64,000 nucleotides of DNA from Paenibacillus sp. FSL H7-0331 (GTDB taxonomy: Bacteria > Bacillota > Bacilli > Paenibacillales > NBRC-103111), in assembly GCF_001956045.1 (NCBI RefSeq), contig NZ_MRTH01000001.1:186001-250000 (forward strand), read 5' to 3'. Position numbers and translations under genes: made by a program. Of the stretch, positions 43,382-52,931 are shown piece by piece. The stretch's first letter is position 1. Every line of letters begins with the position of its first letter. The notes below the pieces were generated by a model. It did not search any database. It saw only the letters and a program-made list of their open reading frames with translations, and was not told the origin of the DNA.

Positions 43382-44881
43382 TTATTGTGAAAAAAATGCT
43401 TTTTGGTGCTGGAACACGAGCGGAATTTGCACAAGGGAGCCGTTTCTGTTTTTCAACAGCTGGAGGGCAATATGTTGTTCCTCTCCGTTTACGGACAAGC
43501 CTTGTGGATTGAGCAGCATAATCACATCAGCTGATGCTTCCACACCCTCAGGGATAGATATCGGAATATTATCGCCCACAGGCATAGCGGCAATGACAGT
43601 CACGTTAGCTTCCTTGGACCACTGTTTTAATGCATACGTAATCATCGTATTTCTTTCGGCTGCTGTTGCCGGAAGTGATTTTCCGCCTACAATCGGCACA
43701 CGCTGCAGATGATCGATGAACACGATTGGCATTTTGCCCACGACCATCGCAATTTTACCTATGGAGGCAATTACTTTTTCCAGTGTCGTTTCCATGGAGC
43801 ATTCGAGTGTCCACAGCATTTTGCTGATCGGGATATACTGGGCATTGGCCGCGCCGATCTGATCCGGATCAATTTTACCGCTCATCACAAGCTGTGGTTC
43901 CACGCCAAGAATACGCGCAATGCTTCTTGCCCACAGCTCAAAACCAGTCATATCCCACGACACATAAATGACAGGAGTCCCGTCAAGTGCAATATGATCG
44001 GCCATTTGCTTCATCAGCATGCTTTTTCCGATGGACGCAGCCCCTGTCAACAAATACAGCCCACAACCAAATCCGCCGAATAAGGCTTCATCCAGCTTCG
44101 CAATACCACTCGGCGTGCCGGAAACTTGTCCACGATAGCGTTTCATATATTCCTCGGTATAAATCGTGATATGATTCGAGTCCGGTGCCACGGGTACCAT
44201 CATCGTATCCTCCATCGTTTGATTGAGAATTTCGATAAACGTTTCCAACGGGTTTTGCGCTCTGACAAAAAAGTCATTCACATCACGGATCGTTTCCGGT
44301 AAATGGACGATATAGGTTTCCTTGGCTGCTTGCTGAAGCATCGTTTGAATTCTTACACTTTCCCGCCGTCCCAATTCATCGTTACCCATGCAGATAAATA
44401 CACGTTTATCTTTTAAGAGCTCGACATGTGTTTCTTTAAATCCGAGCCAATAAGGGACGCTTACCCCTGGCAGCCTCGCTTGTGCGAGACTTAACACATC
44501 AAATACGCCATTACACAAAATGACGTCCTCTGTGTCCTCCAATATCTCCTCGTTGAACATAAAATCCTCACCGGTCAGTGATTTGTACTTCGGCTCCCGA
44601 TGGTCGATGGATCTTCCAATCAAATCAACTATTACCTCTTGCGCGTTCGTCACGGGAATAATAATCCGGTTTTCAAAATAATCGCCCCACTGATTGGGAC
44701 TTACATAAAAGCCTATTTTGCCAGGATCAAAACCGATCCGAAACATTTCAATCGTTTCCTGCTCGATTCCTCTTTTGCCAAGATAATATAACGCATCCTC
44801 ACGAAGCTGCTTTTGATAATACACGACCATTTCTTCCAGATTCAAGGTAGATTTGGACGTCCCCATTTGATTGATAGACAT
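43382..44881 (-). CDS. Primase-helicase-like fusion (DnaG core + DnaB ATPase), TOPRIM degenerate
   Basis: 499 residues. N-terminal part (about 24-115) resembles the DnaG core: LREDALYYLGKRGIEQETI, FENRIIIPV, REPKYKSLTGEDFMF. The TOPRIM segment then reads VILCNGVFDVLSL (Asn124 where primases have Glu) and ICMGNDELGRRE (Gly replaces the first Asp of the metal-binding pair). C-terminal RecA-like domain has Walker A GAASIGKS (280-287) and Walker B VFIDHLQ (about 387-393) like DnaB/Twinkle helicases. Start ATG at 44881 with GGAGGG. No phage genes nearby; lies between mecA and prsW. Biological role unknown. Confidence 0.85.
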   Translation of the reverse strand: MSINQMGTSKSTLNLEEMVVYYQKQLREDALYYLGKRGIEQETIEMFRIGFDPGKIGFYVSPNQWGDYFENRIIIPVTNAQEVIVDLIGRSIDHREPKYKSLTGEDFMFNEEILEDTEDVILCNGVFDVLSLAQARLPGVSVPYWLGFKETHVELLKDKRVFICMGNDELGRRESVRIQTMLQQAAKETYIVHLPETIRDVNDFFVRAQNPLETFIEILNQTMEDTMMVPVAPDSNHITIYTEEYMKRYRGQVSGTPSGIAKLDEALFGGFGCGLYLLTGAASIGKSMLMKQMADHIALDGTPVIYVSWDMTGFELWARSIARILGVEPQLVMSGKIDPDQIGAANAQYIPISKMLWTLECSMETTLEKVIASIGKIAMVVGKMPIVFIDHLQRVPIVGGKSLPATAAERNTMITYALKQWSKEANVTVIAAMPVGDNIPISIPEGVEASADVIMLLNPQGLSVNGEEQHIALQLLKNRNGSLVQIPLVFQHQKAFFSQ

Positions 44882-44972
44882 GTTGCCCTCCTGTGTTGTA
44901 AGCAATAAAAAAAGCACTCACAAAAACAATACTGTTTTTGAGAATGCCGCGTACAGCTTTAATACTTTGACA

Positions 44973-45575
44973 CTATTTGAAATGCGTGCACAGCACATTG
45001 ATGGCATCGGCCGCTATCACCGTTTTGCCATAAACCTCAAGAACAGATCGGGTTACCGAAGCAGCATCGCCATATTCGGACAAGACGGCGATAATGGATT
45101 GATACCCACTCTCTTCCATATCGACAGCATCAAGCTGCAAATACCATTTCTCTTTATAAGAAAATAAAATGCCTCCATCAGTGAGCAAGGGTTGAATAAC
45201 CTTTGCCATACGCAGCAAATCTTCAAAATCGTGAAACACATAAGAGATCTGATCCGTTTGTTCAAGAGTCACTTCAAGCTCATACATTTCTTCTACTTCT
45301 TCATCAAACGATTCCGAAGTATGATGAAATTCCATCTTGCCGCGTGTCACAATGACGACCATCCCTTGAGCGGGTAGGGCAAGCACTTCAACAGCTAATG
45401 GCCCTGTAGGGTCAAAGCCCAGTTCAGCGTATGCTTGATCCATCATGTCACTGAACAACTCATGAACTCTGGGAATTTCTCTCCACATGTCGTCCTTTTG
45501 AATACCTCGCTCCGTCAAGTCGTCGAAAGTGAGAAAAATCCGTATCTTGTCCTGACTCAAACGCTCCATTTTCAT
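44973..45575 (-). CDS. mecA: Adaptor protein MecA
   Basis: Targets substrates such as ComK to ClpCP protease. 200 residues: N-terminal substrate-binding domain starting MKMERLSQDKIRIFLTFDDL, an acidic linker (SFDEEVEEMYELEV), and C-terminal ClpC-binding domain (YVFHDFEDLLRMAKVIQ to the end). ATG at 45575, GGAGG 8 nt upstream. Confidence 0.93.
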   Translation of the reverse strand: MKMERLSQDKIRIFLTFDDLTERGIQKDDMWREIPRVHELFSDMMDQAYAELGFDPTGPLAVEVLALPAQGMVVIVTRGKMEFHHTSESFDEEVEEMYELEVTLEQTDQISYVFHDFEDLLRMAKVIQPLLTDGGILFSYKEKWYLQLDAVDMEESGYQSIIAVLSEYGDAASVTRSVLEVYGKTVIAADAINVLCTHFK

Positions 45576-45706
45576 ACAGGATTCCTCCCTTGCCGCCACT
45601 ATTAATAACAGCTTATGAAGTAAGCTTAAAAAGGTGAATAAGCTTCAAGCTTGTATTCAATTATATGAGTATTATATCACAACATAACAATAAATCTATT
45701 GTGGCT

Positions 45707-45750
45707 ATAAAAAAAGAAAGGCATGAACAGGAAAATCCCCGTTCATGCCT
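45707..45750 (-). terminator. Intrinsic terminator after the 101-aa protein gene
   Basis: AGGCATGAAC/GTTCATGCCT stem with inner GGGGATTTTCC, followed by TTCTTTTTTT on the minus strand. Confidence 0.9.
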
Positions 45751-45775
45751 TACAATCCCTTATTTAACGCCTGTT

Positions 45776-46081
45776 TTACTGCGTCTGATACTGCTCTTTA
45801 TGCTTGCTATCGCGCAAAATTTCATCAACAGTTGCCTTCAAAGCAGGCTCTTTGTTAATGATTTCCTCAACGCGTCCTAACCCGGACCTCTCCGTGCTCC
45901 CGGATTTATTCGCATTATGACCGGCAGACTGATGGTTGCTGCCATTTTTATTTACGTTATTGCCTATAGACTGGTTATTGCTGCTAAAGGAGGACATCAA
46001 CATCGACCTGCTCTTGCCGCTCAAATAGACAACTGCCGCTGCACCTACAAGTCCGCCAAGTAAAAAAGACCCTACTCTCAT
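45776..46081 (-). CDS. Small membrane-associated protein, YtxH-like
   Basis: 101 residues. MRVGSFLLGGLVGAAAVVYL is a glycine-rich membrane helix; the rest is hydrophilic, rich in Asn, Ser and Gly (NNQSIGNNVNKNGSNH), with a helical C-terminus. Resembles the general-stress YtxH type in layout only. GGAGGG before the ATG at 46081. Divergent from the deacetylase gene. Function unknown. Confidence 0.75.
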   Translation of the reverse strand: MRVGSFLLGGLVGAAAVVYLSGKSRSMLMSSFSSNNQSIGNNVNKNGSNHQSAGHNANKSGSTERSGLGRVEEIINKEPALKATVDEILRDSKHKEQYQTQ

Positions 46082-46195
46082 AGTCATCCCTCCATCTATT
46101 TAGTTACGATACTTATTTTTCACTATGTACTTGCGTTCCATGCATGATAAAATCAGGAAACACCCAAATTCACATAGAACAGGAGTACTTCTACC

Positions 46196-47113
46196 ATGAT
46201 AAAAAAAACGCTGATGGGCCTCACGGCAGCAGCACTACTGGCTTCAGCCACAGCTTGTCAGTCCACTACGCAGCCTGCTGCATCAGCCACCCCGCCAACC
46301 AGCAGTGTCAGCCCAGCCCCCACAACTCCCAAGCCTGCTGAGAATAGCAATACGCCACCAGTCACGCCAGCAGAGCCTGCTAAACCTATACAAACAGCAC
46401 CAGGAGGCACGACGCCAGCACCACAGACACCTTCCACACCGCCTGCGGCAGTATTACCACAAGCAACTGCCAAGCTGTACAAATTAAATCCCAAATCCTA
46501 TGATATTGTGCCGATTGATTCTGCCGCGGCAAATAAAAACGTTGTATTGTTAACCTTTGATGATGGCCCCAAGGACAAGGACATGCTTGAACCCTTGCTT
46601 GAAACATTGGACAAGCATCATGCCAAGGCGATTTTTTTTGTAAATGGATATAGGGTCAAGCAAAAGCCCGAGTTGATCAAGCTCATCACAGACCACGGAC
46701 ATATGATAGGCAATCATTCCTGGGATCATATTGATTTGAAAAAAGAAAATAAAGACAAGATCGATCAGCAAATCGGAGATGTGCAAAAGCAGATTACGGA
46801 GCTGACCGGAAACGCACCCCAATTTTTCCGACCCCCTTTTGGATCAGGTGGAGATCTGGTCCGGGAAAAGGTGAAGCAGGAGAATATGCTGTTCATGACA
46901 TGGTCCAACGGCTCATTGGACTGGGAAATGACCACCAAGAACAACAATCCGGACAAAGTAGTCAGCAACGTGCTTGAGCAGCTGCGGCCAGGCAGCAATA
47001 TTCTGATGCACGAGCTGCAATGGACCGTCCAAGCCATGGATAACCTGCTGACACAGCTGGAACAAAAAAATTATGGCTTTGTAGACCCCGCAACGATCGA
47101 TACAACGTTATAA
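46196..47113 (+). CDS. Lipoprotein polysaccharide deacetylase (NodB domain)
   Basis: 305 residues. Signal peptide with a relaxed lipobox ATAC (Cys21), a Pro/Thr-rich linker (about 25-85), then the NodB domain: VVLLTFDDGPKDKDM (metal/catalytic Asp), HMIGNHSWDHIDL (His-x3-His), FRPPFGSGGDLV, and ILMHELQ. Likely acts on peptidoglycan or another wall glycan outside the membrane. AGGAG 11-12 nt before the ATG. Convergent with the gene at 47167. Confidence 0.92.
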   Translation: MIKKTLMGLTAAALLASATACQSTTQPAASATPPTSSVSPAPTTPKPAENSNTPPVTPAEPAKPIQTAPGGTTPAPQTPSTPPAAVLPQATAKLYKLNPKSYDIVPIDSAAANKNVVLLTFDDGPKDKDMLEPLLETLDKHHAKAIFFVNGYRVKQKPELIKLITDHGHMIGNHSWDHIDLKKENKDKIDQQIGDVQKQITELTGNAPQFFRPPFGSGGDLVREKVKQENMLFMTWSNGSLDWEMTTKNNNPDKVVSNVLEQLRPGSNILMHELQWTVQAMDNLLTQLEQKNYGFVDPATIDTTL

Positions 47114-47114
47114 G

Positions 47115-47171
47115 CTTAACAAAAAGGTGAACCCTCAGCATCATCGCTGCTCGGTTCACCTTTTTGTTAAG
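47115..47171. terminator. Bidirectional terminator between convergent genes
   Basis: Nineteen-bp perfect arms (CTTAACAAAAAGGTGAACC and complement) around an inner hairpin, with A and T runs on both sides. The stop codon of the gene at 47167 lies inside an arm. Confidence 0.93.
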
Positions 47172-47388
47172 ACTCTCCTTTTACACGCTGCCAGCCCCAT
47201 AACAATAAACCGGCTACTAACAATATAAACACCCACAACAATGACAAGTAAAAAATTCGCAGCCATCTGTCGCTTTCCGCCGGGTGAACCACTTTTCTAG
47301 GGGGCAGAAACGTTTCATCCTCGTCTGTCTCTGTTAGAGGTGTTGTATCCTCTTGGGCTTGCTGATTCGGTTTTATGCTGGAACTCAT
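47167..47388 (-). CDS. Small single-pass membrane protein of unknown function
   Basis: 73 residues: acidic, threonine-rich N-terminal half (PLTETDEDETFLPPRKVV) and one membrane helix near the C-terminus (LRIFYLSLLWVFILLVAGLL), so probably cytoplasmic N-terminus. Start overlaps the CPBP protease stop by one base, so the two are coupled. No family recognised. Confidence 0.75.
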   Translation of the reverse strand: MSSSIKPNQQAQEDTTPLTETDEDETFLPPRKVVHPAESDRWLRIFYLSLLWVFILLVAGLLLWGWQRVKGES

Positions 47389-47981
47389 TATTTCTCTCTC
47401 CTATAACGAATGATACAACCCATAATCAAATCGATCATAAAATGCGCAATAATCGGCGTCCATAGCGAACCTGTTTGTATGTAAATCCATCCAAGTCCGT
47501 AGCTGATCCCGAATACCAGACCCGTCATCAGCCAGTGCTGCAGGTACCGTATATGAATCGCGGCAAATAAAATACTGGTCCAATAGGGCCCCCACGACGC
47601 TTGAATCGCACCCCTGAATAACCATTCTTCACAAAAAGCGACAACAAATGACAGCACGATAATATGCCACAAGGGTCGATTTTTAAATATCAGCTCATTG
47701 ATGCCCCCATCATCCGTAACCTCCGGAGGAACCCAATTCGAAATCAGCACATCAACGATCAGGACAACAACAGCAAATGCAACCCCCCATACAAGCAAAA
47801 GCATTCCCTGATTTAGTGAAAACATTTGCTGAAACCAAGGTTTTTGAAAAAGCATGATGATACAACCCGCCGCAAATACGAGAAACTGCGTGATATATAC
47901 ATTGAGTACGACGGTACGTTCATCAATAGTCGTTATATCCAGCTTCTGAAACTTAAATTGCCTAAAATTAAATTTTTTCAT
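47388..47981 (-). CDS. CPBP-family intramembrane metalloprotease
   Basis: 197 residues, about six membrane segments. CPBP/Abi motifs: CEEWLFRGAIQ (Glu-Glu-x3-Arg), ILFAAIHIRYLQHW (Phe-x3-His) and IAHFMIDLIMG (His-x3-Asp). Role can be prenyl-protein processing or sigma-factor signalling; not determined. Divergent from the plus-strand gene at 48048. Co-directional and coupled with the small protein at 47167. Confidence 0.9.
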   Translation of the reverse strand: MKKFNFRQFKFQKLDITTIDERTVVLNVYITQFLVFAAGCIIMLFQKPWFQQMFSLNQGMLLLVWGVAFAVVVLIVDVLISNWVPPEVTDDGGINELIFKNRPLWHIIVLSFVVAFCEEWLFRGAIQASWGPYWTSILFAAIHIRYLQHWLMTGLVFGISYGLGWIYIQTGSLWTPIIAHFMIDLIMGCIIRYRREK

Positions 47982-48047
47982 CTATTATTCCCTTTTTCGA
48001 CATTATCACCTATACTATCATTAGAAAATAAACGAGGTGCCTTGGCT

Positions 48048-48965
48048 ATGAACAAACGATTGTCACGTTATGATTACTTGTTTGCATTAACCTTTATTTT
48101 TATGCTTGTTTTAGCTTTAGGGACTTTTTTCTTCGGTCTTCGAATGGGACAAGAACGTGCCACAGCCAAGTATGAGGAGCTTCTATTCAAAAAAACAGAA
48201 GTCCAGAATGGGTATTCCGCTTATCATCAACAGTATCTGGTGTCCTACTATCATACCATTTATCAGCCTTACAGGGAATTTCACATGAAATGGTTTGAAA
48301 AAATGAACGAGCTTGAGACCAACCGCTCTTCAGACGCTTCAGCAATTCTCAAGGACCTCGGCTTGCTTGCCAAAGAAAAGTATAGCGAGCTCAGCAATAA
48401 GTCAATGCCAGATTCTTCCCCACTATTGCAAGAAGGACTGCAAAATTATTTGAAAAGCTTAAAACTGTTCAGTGAGGCGCTGGGTAACATCCAAGGAAAA
48501 GCCAACAGTACTCCCAGTTATGATCTTGTTGCCGAAATGAATAAAGATGCTTATTTGGTTGAAGCCAAAAAATTCTCACTGTCTGCTCAAAAAGATTATT
48601 ACGATTCCATCATCAAATGGAATTTGGCTGATAATCCGCAGCTGAAGCAGGTCGATGTTAGTAAACCTTTGTCTCTCAAGGATTGGACCCCTCTGAGTTT
48701 AAGCATGAAGAATGAATACATATCCAATGCATTATTGAATGGCAAGTTGTTCAAACTATATACACCTCAGGACCTTTCAAGCCGAATTGATGAAATGGTA
48801 AGCTCGGGCCAATCGAGCAAATTAAACCTGGCAGATGTTCAGCAGGTTATTGATCTCCTGAATGCTACAGATGCCGTCCGCTCTGGAGATTTTATTCGCA
48901 ATAAAAACCGGTTATATCCGAATGAAACCTTACCGCAGCTCCCGTTCTTTTTTACACAAAATTAA
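48048..48965 (+). CDS. Membrane-anchored protein of unknown function
   Basis: 305 residues. MNKRLSRYDYLFALTF and one membrane helix (10-30, FMLVLALGTFFFGL), then a long, mostly helical extracytoplasmic part with Tyr-rich AYHQQYLVSYYHTIYQPYRE. ATG at 48048 with GAGGT about 9 nt upstream; the longer open frame from 47826 overlaps the divergent protease gene. No family recognised. Confidence 0.78.
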   Translation: MNKRLSRYDYLFALTFIFMLVLALGTFFFGLRMGQERATAKYEELLFKKTEVQNGYSAYHQQYLVSYYHTIYQPYREFHMKWFEKMNELETNRSSDASAILKDLGLLAKEKYSELSNKSMPDSSPLLQEGLQNYLKSLKLFSEALGNIQGKANSTPSYDLVAEMNKDAYLVEAKKFSLSAQKDYYDSIIKWNLADNPQLKQVDVSKPLSLKDWTPLSLSMKNEYISNALLNGKLFKLYTPQDLSSRIDEMVSSGQSSKLNLADVQQVIDLLNATDAVRSGDFIRNKNRLYPNETLPQLPFFFTQN

Positions 48966-49023
48966 AAAAAAGGACACCGATCTGAAAGCTTTTGAACAAG
49001 CTGTGACAACCCCATTACCCCTA

Positions 49024-49053
49024 TTGACATCGCCTTTGGGGTCATGTTACGCT
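49024..49053 (+). promoter_or_regulatory. serA promoter
   Basis: TTGACA at 49024-49029, 18 nt spacer ending TGT, and TACGCT at 49048-49053; the -10 is weak but has the TG extension. It lies upstream of the T-box leader. Confidence 0.5.
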
Positions 49054-49089
49054 TATGAAAATTCAATTTGTTACAAAACGTTGACGGAG

Positions 49090-49365
49090 AACCTGTAACA
49101 CCTTTAATGCACAGAGAGCCGATGAACAGGTGCAAATCGGACATTAGGGTTTACAAGAGAGCACTCCAGAGTTGCTGTTCTGAATGCCGCCTGAATCTCG
49201 TGATTCCAGACGTCTGTAGGTGCAGCCGGTTAGAAACCGTTACATTTCTGAGTCCTTGCGGCTCATGAGGCTGTTTGTGCAATCAGACAGTGAATTAGGG
49301 TGGTACCACGAAAGTAACTCTTCGTCCCTTGTATACGTTTAACGTACGAGGATGGAGAGTTTTTT
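49090..49365 (+). promoter_or_regulatory. T-box riboswitch upstream of serA
   Basis: The T-box AGGGTGGTACCACG lies at 49297-49310. Upstream is stem I: arm CCTTTAATG (49101-49109) pairs with CATTAGGG (49142-49149), with AGAGAGCCGATG and GGTG in its apical loop region. The terminator is at 49316-49365. Uncharged tRNA would stabilise the antiterminator. Serine specificity is inferred from the gene; a UCC at 49165-49167 is a possible specifier codon but I could not confirm it. Confidence 0.93.
49316..49365 (+). terminator. T-box leader terminator
   Basis: AACTCTTCGTCC pairs (with G-U pairs) with GGATGGAGAGTT, then a run of T to 49365. Confidence 0.85.
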
Positions 49366-49398
49366 AGTTTGTCTAGAAAAAAGTGGAGGTTGGCGTAC

Positions 49399-50985
49399 AT
49401 GTACAAAGTATTAGTAATGGATGGAATCAGTGATTTGGGAATTCAACTGCTTAATGATGCAGCAGACGTGACAGTGGACAAAAAAATCGGCTTATCGGAA
49501 AGCGAATTAATCGAGATTATTGCTGATTATGACGCATTGATGGTAAGAAGCCAAACCAAAGTGACCGATAACATTATGGCTGCTGCTCCTAAGCTGAAGG
49601 TTGTAGGACGCGCAGGCGTTGGTGTAGATAACATCGATCTTCAAGCAGCTACCAGCCGTGGTATTGTGGTCATCAATGCTCCTGATGGAAATACAATTGC
49701 AACTTGTGAATTGACATTTGCTATGATGATGTCTGTAGCACGCTCCATTCCACAAGCCTACAGAAAAACCGTCAGCGGTGAGTGGGATCGCAAAACTTTC
49801 GTTGGTGTTGAACTGCGTAATAAAACGCTGGGTATTCTTGGCATGGGCCGTATCGGAAGTGAAGTGGCCAAGCGCGCCAAAGTTTTTGGTATGAACGTGA
49901 TTGGCTATGATCCTTTCCTGACTGAAGAACGTGCTGAACAAATGGGTGTTAAGCTCGGAAGCGTGAATGAAATCGCGGCGCAAGCTGATTTTATTACGGT
50001 GCATACACCATTGACTCCAGAGACGCGTCATATCATTGCCCGTCCTCAATTCGAACTGATGAGAAAAGGCGTACGCATTATTAACTGTGCGCGCGGCGGC
50101 ATTATCGATGAAGCTGCTTTGGTTGAAGCTATTGATGCCGGTATCGTTGCTGGAGCTGCTTTTGACGTATATGAGCAAGAGCCGCCTCAAGCCGATCACC
50201 CATTCCTCAACAATCCCAAAATCATCGTGACCCCGCATTTGGGTGCATCTACAGTTGAAGCTCAAGAAAATGTAGCTATTGACGTATCCGAAGAAGTGCT
50301 TCATATTTTACGTGATGAGCCTTTCAAAAATGCTGTTAACATGTCTCCGGTTCCACCAGCGGTGTTAAGCAAACTACAGCCTTACTTCAACCTTGGTGAC
50401 AAGCTTGGTAAATTTATCGGTCAAACTACAGAAGTTGCGATCAGAGAGATCGTGGTTAATTACTCCGGAGATTTGGCTGATGTAGACACAGCACCGTTAA
50501 CTCGTTATATCGTACGCGGTATCCTGGCTAACCAACTGGAAGGTGTTAATATCGTCAATGCGATGCACCTTGCCAAAACTCGTGATGTGAATATCGTGAT
50601 TCAAAAATCAGCAGCTACACAAACCTTCACTAATCTGGTTTCGGTTACGCTGAAAGCCAAAAACGAGGTGCGTGTTGTTGCTGGAACCCTGTTAGCCGGA
50701 TATGGCGAACGAATCGTACAAATTGACCAGTACCCGGTCGATATCGCACCAAGCGGCAATTTGCTGCTCATTTCTCATAACGACAAACCCGGCATCATCG
50801 GTAAAGTAGGAACCCTGCTTGGCAGCAATGATGTCAACATCGCTACGATGCAGGTTGGCCGTAAGGTTATTGGTGGCTCGGCCATTATGGTCCTGTCAAC
50901 GGATAAAAAGACGCCTAAGGAAGTTCTTCAACAGCTTATCCAATTGCCTGAGCTGACCCATGTGAATGAGCTCACACTGGATTAA
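49399..50985 (+). CDS. serA: D-3-phosphoglycerate dehydrogenase
   Basis: First step of serine synthesis. 528 residues with the long form layout: substrate domain, NAD domain with [17 protein letters not shown] (about 147-163), catalytic Arg in [10 protein letters not shown] (about 233), Glu in DVYEQEPP, His in [11 protein letters not shown] (about 280), ASB-type intervening domain (315-450) and C-terminal ACT domain ([20 protein letters not shown]). Start ATG at 49399 with GGAGG 9 nt upstream. T-box control suggests expression when charged tRNA (probably Ser) falls. Confidence 0.96.
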   Translation: MYKVLVMDGISDLGIQLLNDAADVTVDKKIGLSESELIEIIADYDALMVRSQTKVTDNIMAAAPKLKVVGRAGVGVDNIDLQAATSRGIVVINAPDGNTIATCELTFAMMMSVARSIPQAYRKTVSGEWDRKTFVGVELRNKTLGILGMGRIGSEVAKRAKVFGMNVIGYDPFLTEERAEQMGVKLGSVNEIAAQADFITVHTPLTPETRHIIARPQFELMRKGVRIINCARGGIIDEAALVEAIDAGIVAGAAFDVYEQEPPQADHPFLNNPKIIVTPHLGASTVEAQENVAIDVSEEVLHILRDEPFKNAVNMSPVPPAVLSKLQPYFNLGDKLGKFIGQTTEVAIREIVVNYSGDLADVDTAPLTRYIVRGILANQLEGVNIVNAMHLAKTRDVNIVIQKSAATQTFTNLVSVTLKAKNEVRVVAGTLLAGYGERIVQIDQYPVDIAPSGNLLLISHNDKPGIIGKVGTLLGSNDVNIATMQVGRKVIGGSAIMVLSTDKKTPKEVLQQLIQLPELTHVNELTLD

Positions 50986-51033
50986 GATCCTGTTCGACTG
51001 TTTCACGAACAACAAGAATAATCTTGTTCGTTC

Positions 51034-51083
51034 AACATAAAAAGAGAGCTTCCGATACGTTATCGGAGCTCTCTTTTTATGTT
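51034..51083. terminator. Bidirectional terminator between serA and resE
   Basis: AACATAAAAAGAGAGCTTCC with its complement and CGATA/TATCG makes a 24-bp stem with a CG turn; A/T runs on both sides. The resE stop codon lies inside it. A smaller hairpin (ACAAGA/TCTTGT) lies at 51011-51026. Confidence 0.93.
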
Positions 51084-52930
51084 GTTATCATTTTAACGGG
51101 AAGCAGCACAGAAAATGTCGTTCCTTGCCCCACAGTGCTTTTAACCGCGACAGCGCCTTGATGCGCCTCTACCAGGTTACGAACAATCGATAAACCGAGT
51201 CCGGTTCCCCCTGTTGCACCGCGTGTACGGGCCTTGTCTGCTTTGTAAAAGCGTTCAAATACATAAGGCAGATCACCCGCAGGAATTCCGATACCTTGAT
51301 CGATAATTTCGATCAGAACCGCAGCTTCATCCTTGTAAGTGTGCCGCTCAGCACGCATGACGATTTCTGCTTGAGCAGGCGTATGCCGTATGGCATTATC
51401 CAATAAATTCGTCAGCACCTGCTCTAACCGATCTTCATCGGCTTGGTACAGAATCAGCTCTTCTTCTGGCAGCTCATAGCTCATCAGAATGCCTTGTTCC
51501 TTTGATAACGCGGCAAACTTGCGATGCATGCGCTTGATAAAGCTCCGTACCTCCACCACCCGAAAATGCAGCTCGATATTACCGGTCTCCATCCGTGCCA
51601 AATCCAATAGGTCTCTGACCAGTCTGCCCATTCGAAGCGATTCCTCATGGATGACCTGAGCCAGCTCCTGTCGTTCTTCAGCGGAACCTGCGATATCATC
51701 AAGCAGCGCCTCGCTGTAGCCCTGCAGCATCGATAATGGCGTACGAAGCTCGTGAGATACATTGGCTACAAAATCCTTGCGCAGCTTGTCCAGCCTGAAT
51801 TCCTCTGTAACATCCCGCAAAACCGCAACCACGCCGCGCACGGCTGCACGAGCATACAACGGGGTCATGACAACGGACCATACCTCGTTTTGAACATGCA
51901 GCTTGGAAGTAATTTCTTTGGCTCCTGTAATGACTTCGTCAAACAGCATTCTCATCGGCTCGGGAATGACCGAGCTGTGCTGTTGAAGCACAGGTAGCAT
52001 GGATTGCTCTGATTCGCCATCGATCCAGTGGATCTGATTCCAGTCATTGACGATTTTATCGCCCTGAGGATTAGCCAGAATCACACTTCCATCCGAATCA
52101 AACGTAATAACAGCATCTGTCATACTGCGTAATATACTGGATAAATGCTCTTTTTCATGGCTGAGCGCCTTAATCGTATCCGATAATTCCTCACCCATGC
52201 GATTAAATGTTTTACCCAGCTCACCGATTTCATCTGATGAGGTGATAGGTACCCGGGTCCCATATTCCCCAAGCGAAATTAAATCGGCTGCTTTTTTGAG
52301 CTTAAGTAAAGGCTGAGTAATCTTCGTCAGCAGAAAAAAAGCAAAAAAAGTAGTCATTAAAAAACCGATCAAGGATACGTATGCAAATAATCGAATGACA
52401 TAAGCCTGTGTCGCTTCTACTGATTGAGCCGCCTGATACAGAATCGCTGCTCCGATAATTTTTTGCTGTGTCGAGTCCATCAAGGGAACTGCTACAGCTG
52501 AGTATTGGCTATTCATCTGCTGTCTGCTTCCGGTACTGTTAACGGTTTGATTATCAATCGTTTCTCCAGCAAATACCCGCTTCAGCATGACAGCCGAAAA
52601 AAAATCATCATATTGCAAATTCATGGAGTTCGGCTTCTGGGACGATAACTTCATCGGCTTCAAGTCAACATCAACGACAAACACCGTTGCATCCTGGGCA
52701 CTTAACAGGTCATTGACCAAATCGATATAACGCTCATCCTCATTGTGTAAAGCAATGCCGCTGGTCACCTTCTGGCCCAGCTTTCGTAAATTCTCGATCT
52801 GATCCTGAGATTTGGGAAAAGACGTTTCCAAATATTGACTGAGAAACAAACCAAGCACGAGCAGAACAACAGCAACAAGTCCGATTATAGTCAGCCATAG
52901 CTTACCTACGATACCTTTTAAGCTAAACAC
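51077..52930 (-). CDS. resE: Sensor histidine kinase ResE
   Basis: Redox/respiration sensor that phosphorylates ResD. About 617 residues: TM1 (about 12-32), extracytoplasmic domain, TM2 (about 170-192), HAMP, PAS (ILRSMTDAVITFDSDGSV), then DHp with phosphoacceptor His in ANVSHELRTPLSML, and HATPase (NLLDNAIRHTPA, IIDQGIGIP, TGLGLSI). GTG at 52930 is preferred: GAGGTG 10 nt upstream. Its start falls two bases before the resD stop. Confidence 0.95.
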   Translation of the reverse strand: MFSLKGIVGKLWLTIIGLVAVVLLVLGLFLSQYLETSFPKSQDQIENLRKLGQKVTSGIALHNEDERYIDLVNDLLSAQDATVFVVDVDLKPMKLSSQKPNSMNLQYDDFFSAVMLKRVFAGETIDNQTVNSTGSRQQMNSQYSAVAVPLMDSTQQKIIGAAILYQAAQSVEATQAYVIRLFAYVSLIGFLMTTFFAFFLLTKITQPLLKLKKAADLISLGEYGTRVPITSSDEIGELGKTFNRMGEELSDTIKALSHEKEHLSSILRSMTDAVITFDSDGSVILANPQGDKIVNDWNQIHWIDGESEQSMLPVLQQHSSVIPEPMRMLFDEVITGAKEITSKLHVQNEVWSVVMTPLYARAAVRGVVAVLRDVTEEFRLDKLRKDFVANVSHELRTPLSMLQGYSEALLDDIAGSAEERQELAQVIHEESLRMGRLVRDLLDLARMETGNIELHFRVVEVRSFIKRMHRKFAALSKEQGILMSYELPEEELILYQADEDRLEQVLTNLLDNAIRHTPAQAEIVMRAERHTYKDEAAVLIEIIDQGIGIPAGDLPYVFERFYKADKARTRGATGGTGLGLSIVRNLVEAHQGAVAVKSTVGQGTTFSVLLPVKMITT

Positions 52931-52931
52931 G

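Noticed and set aside
49507..50304. 265-codon minus-strand open frame inside serA
   Set aside because: Shadow of serA, produced by its codon usage; no start site.
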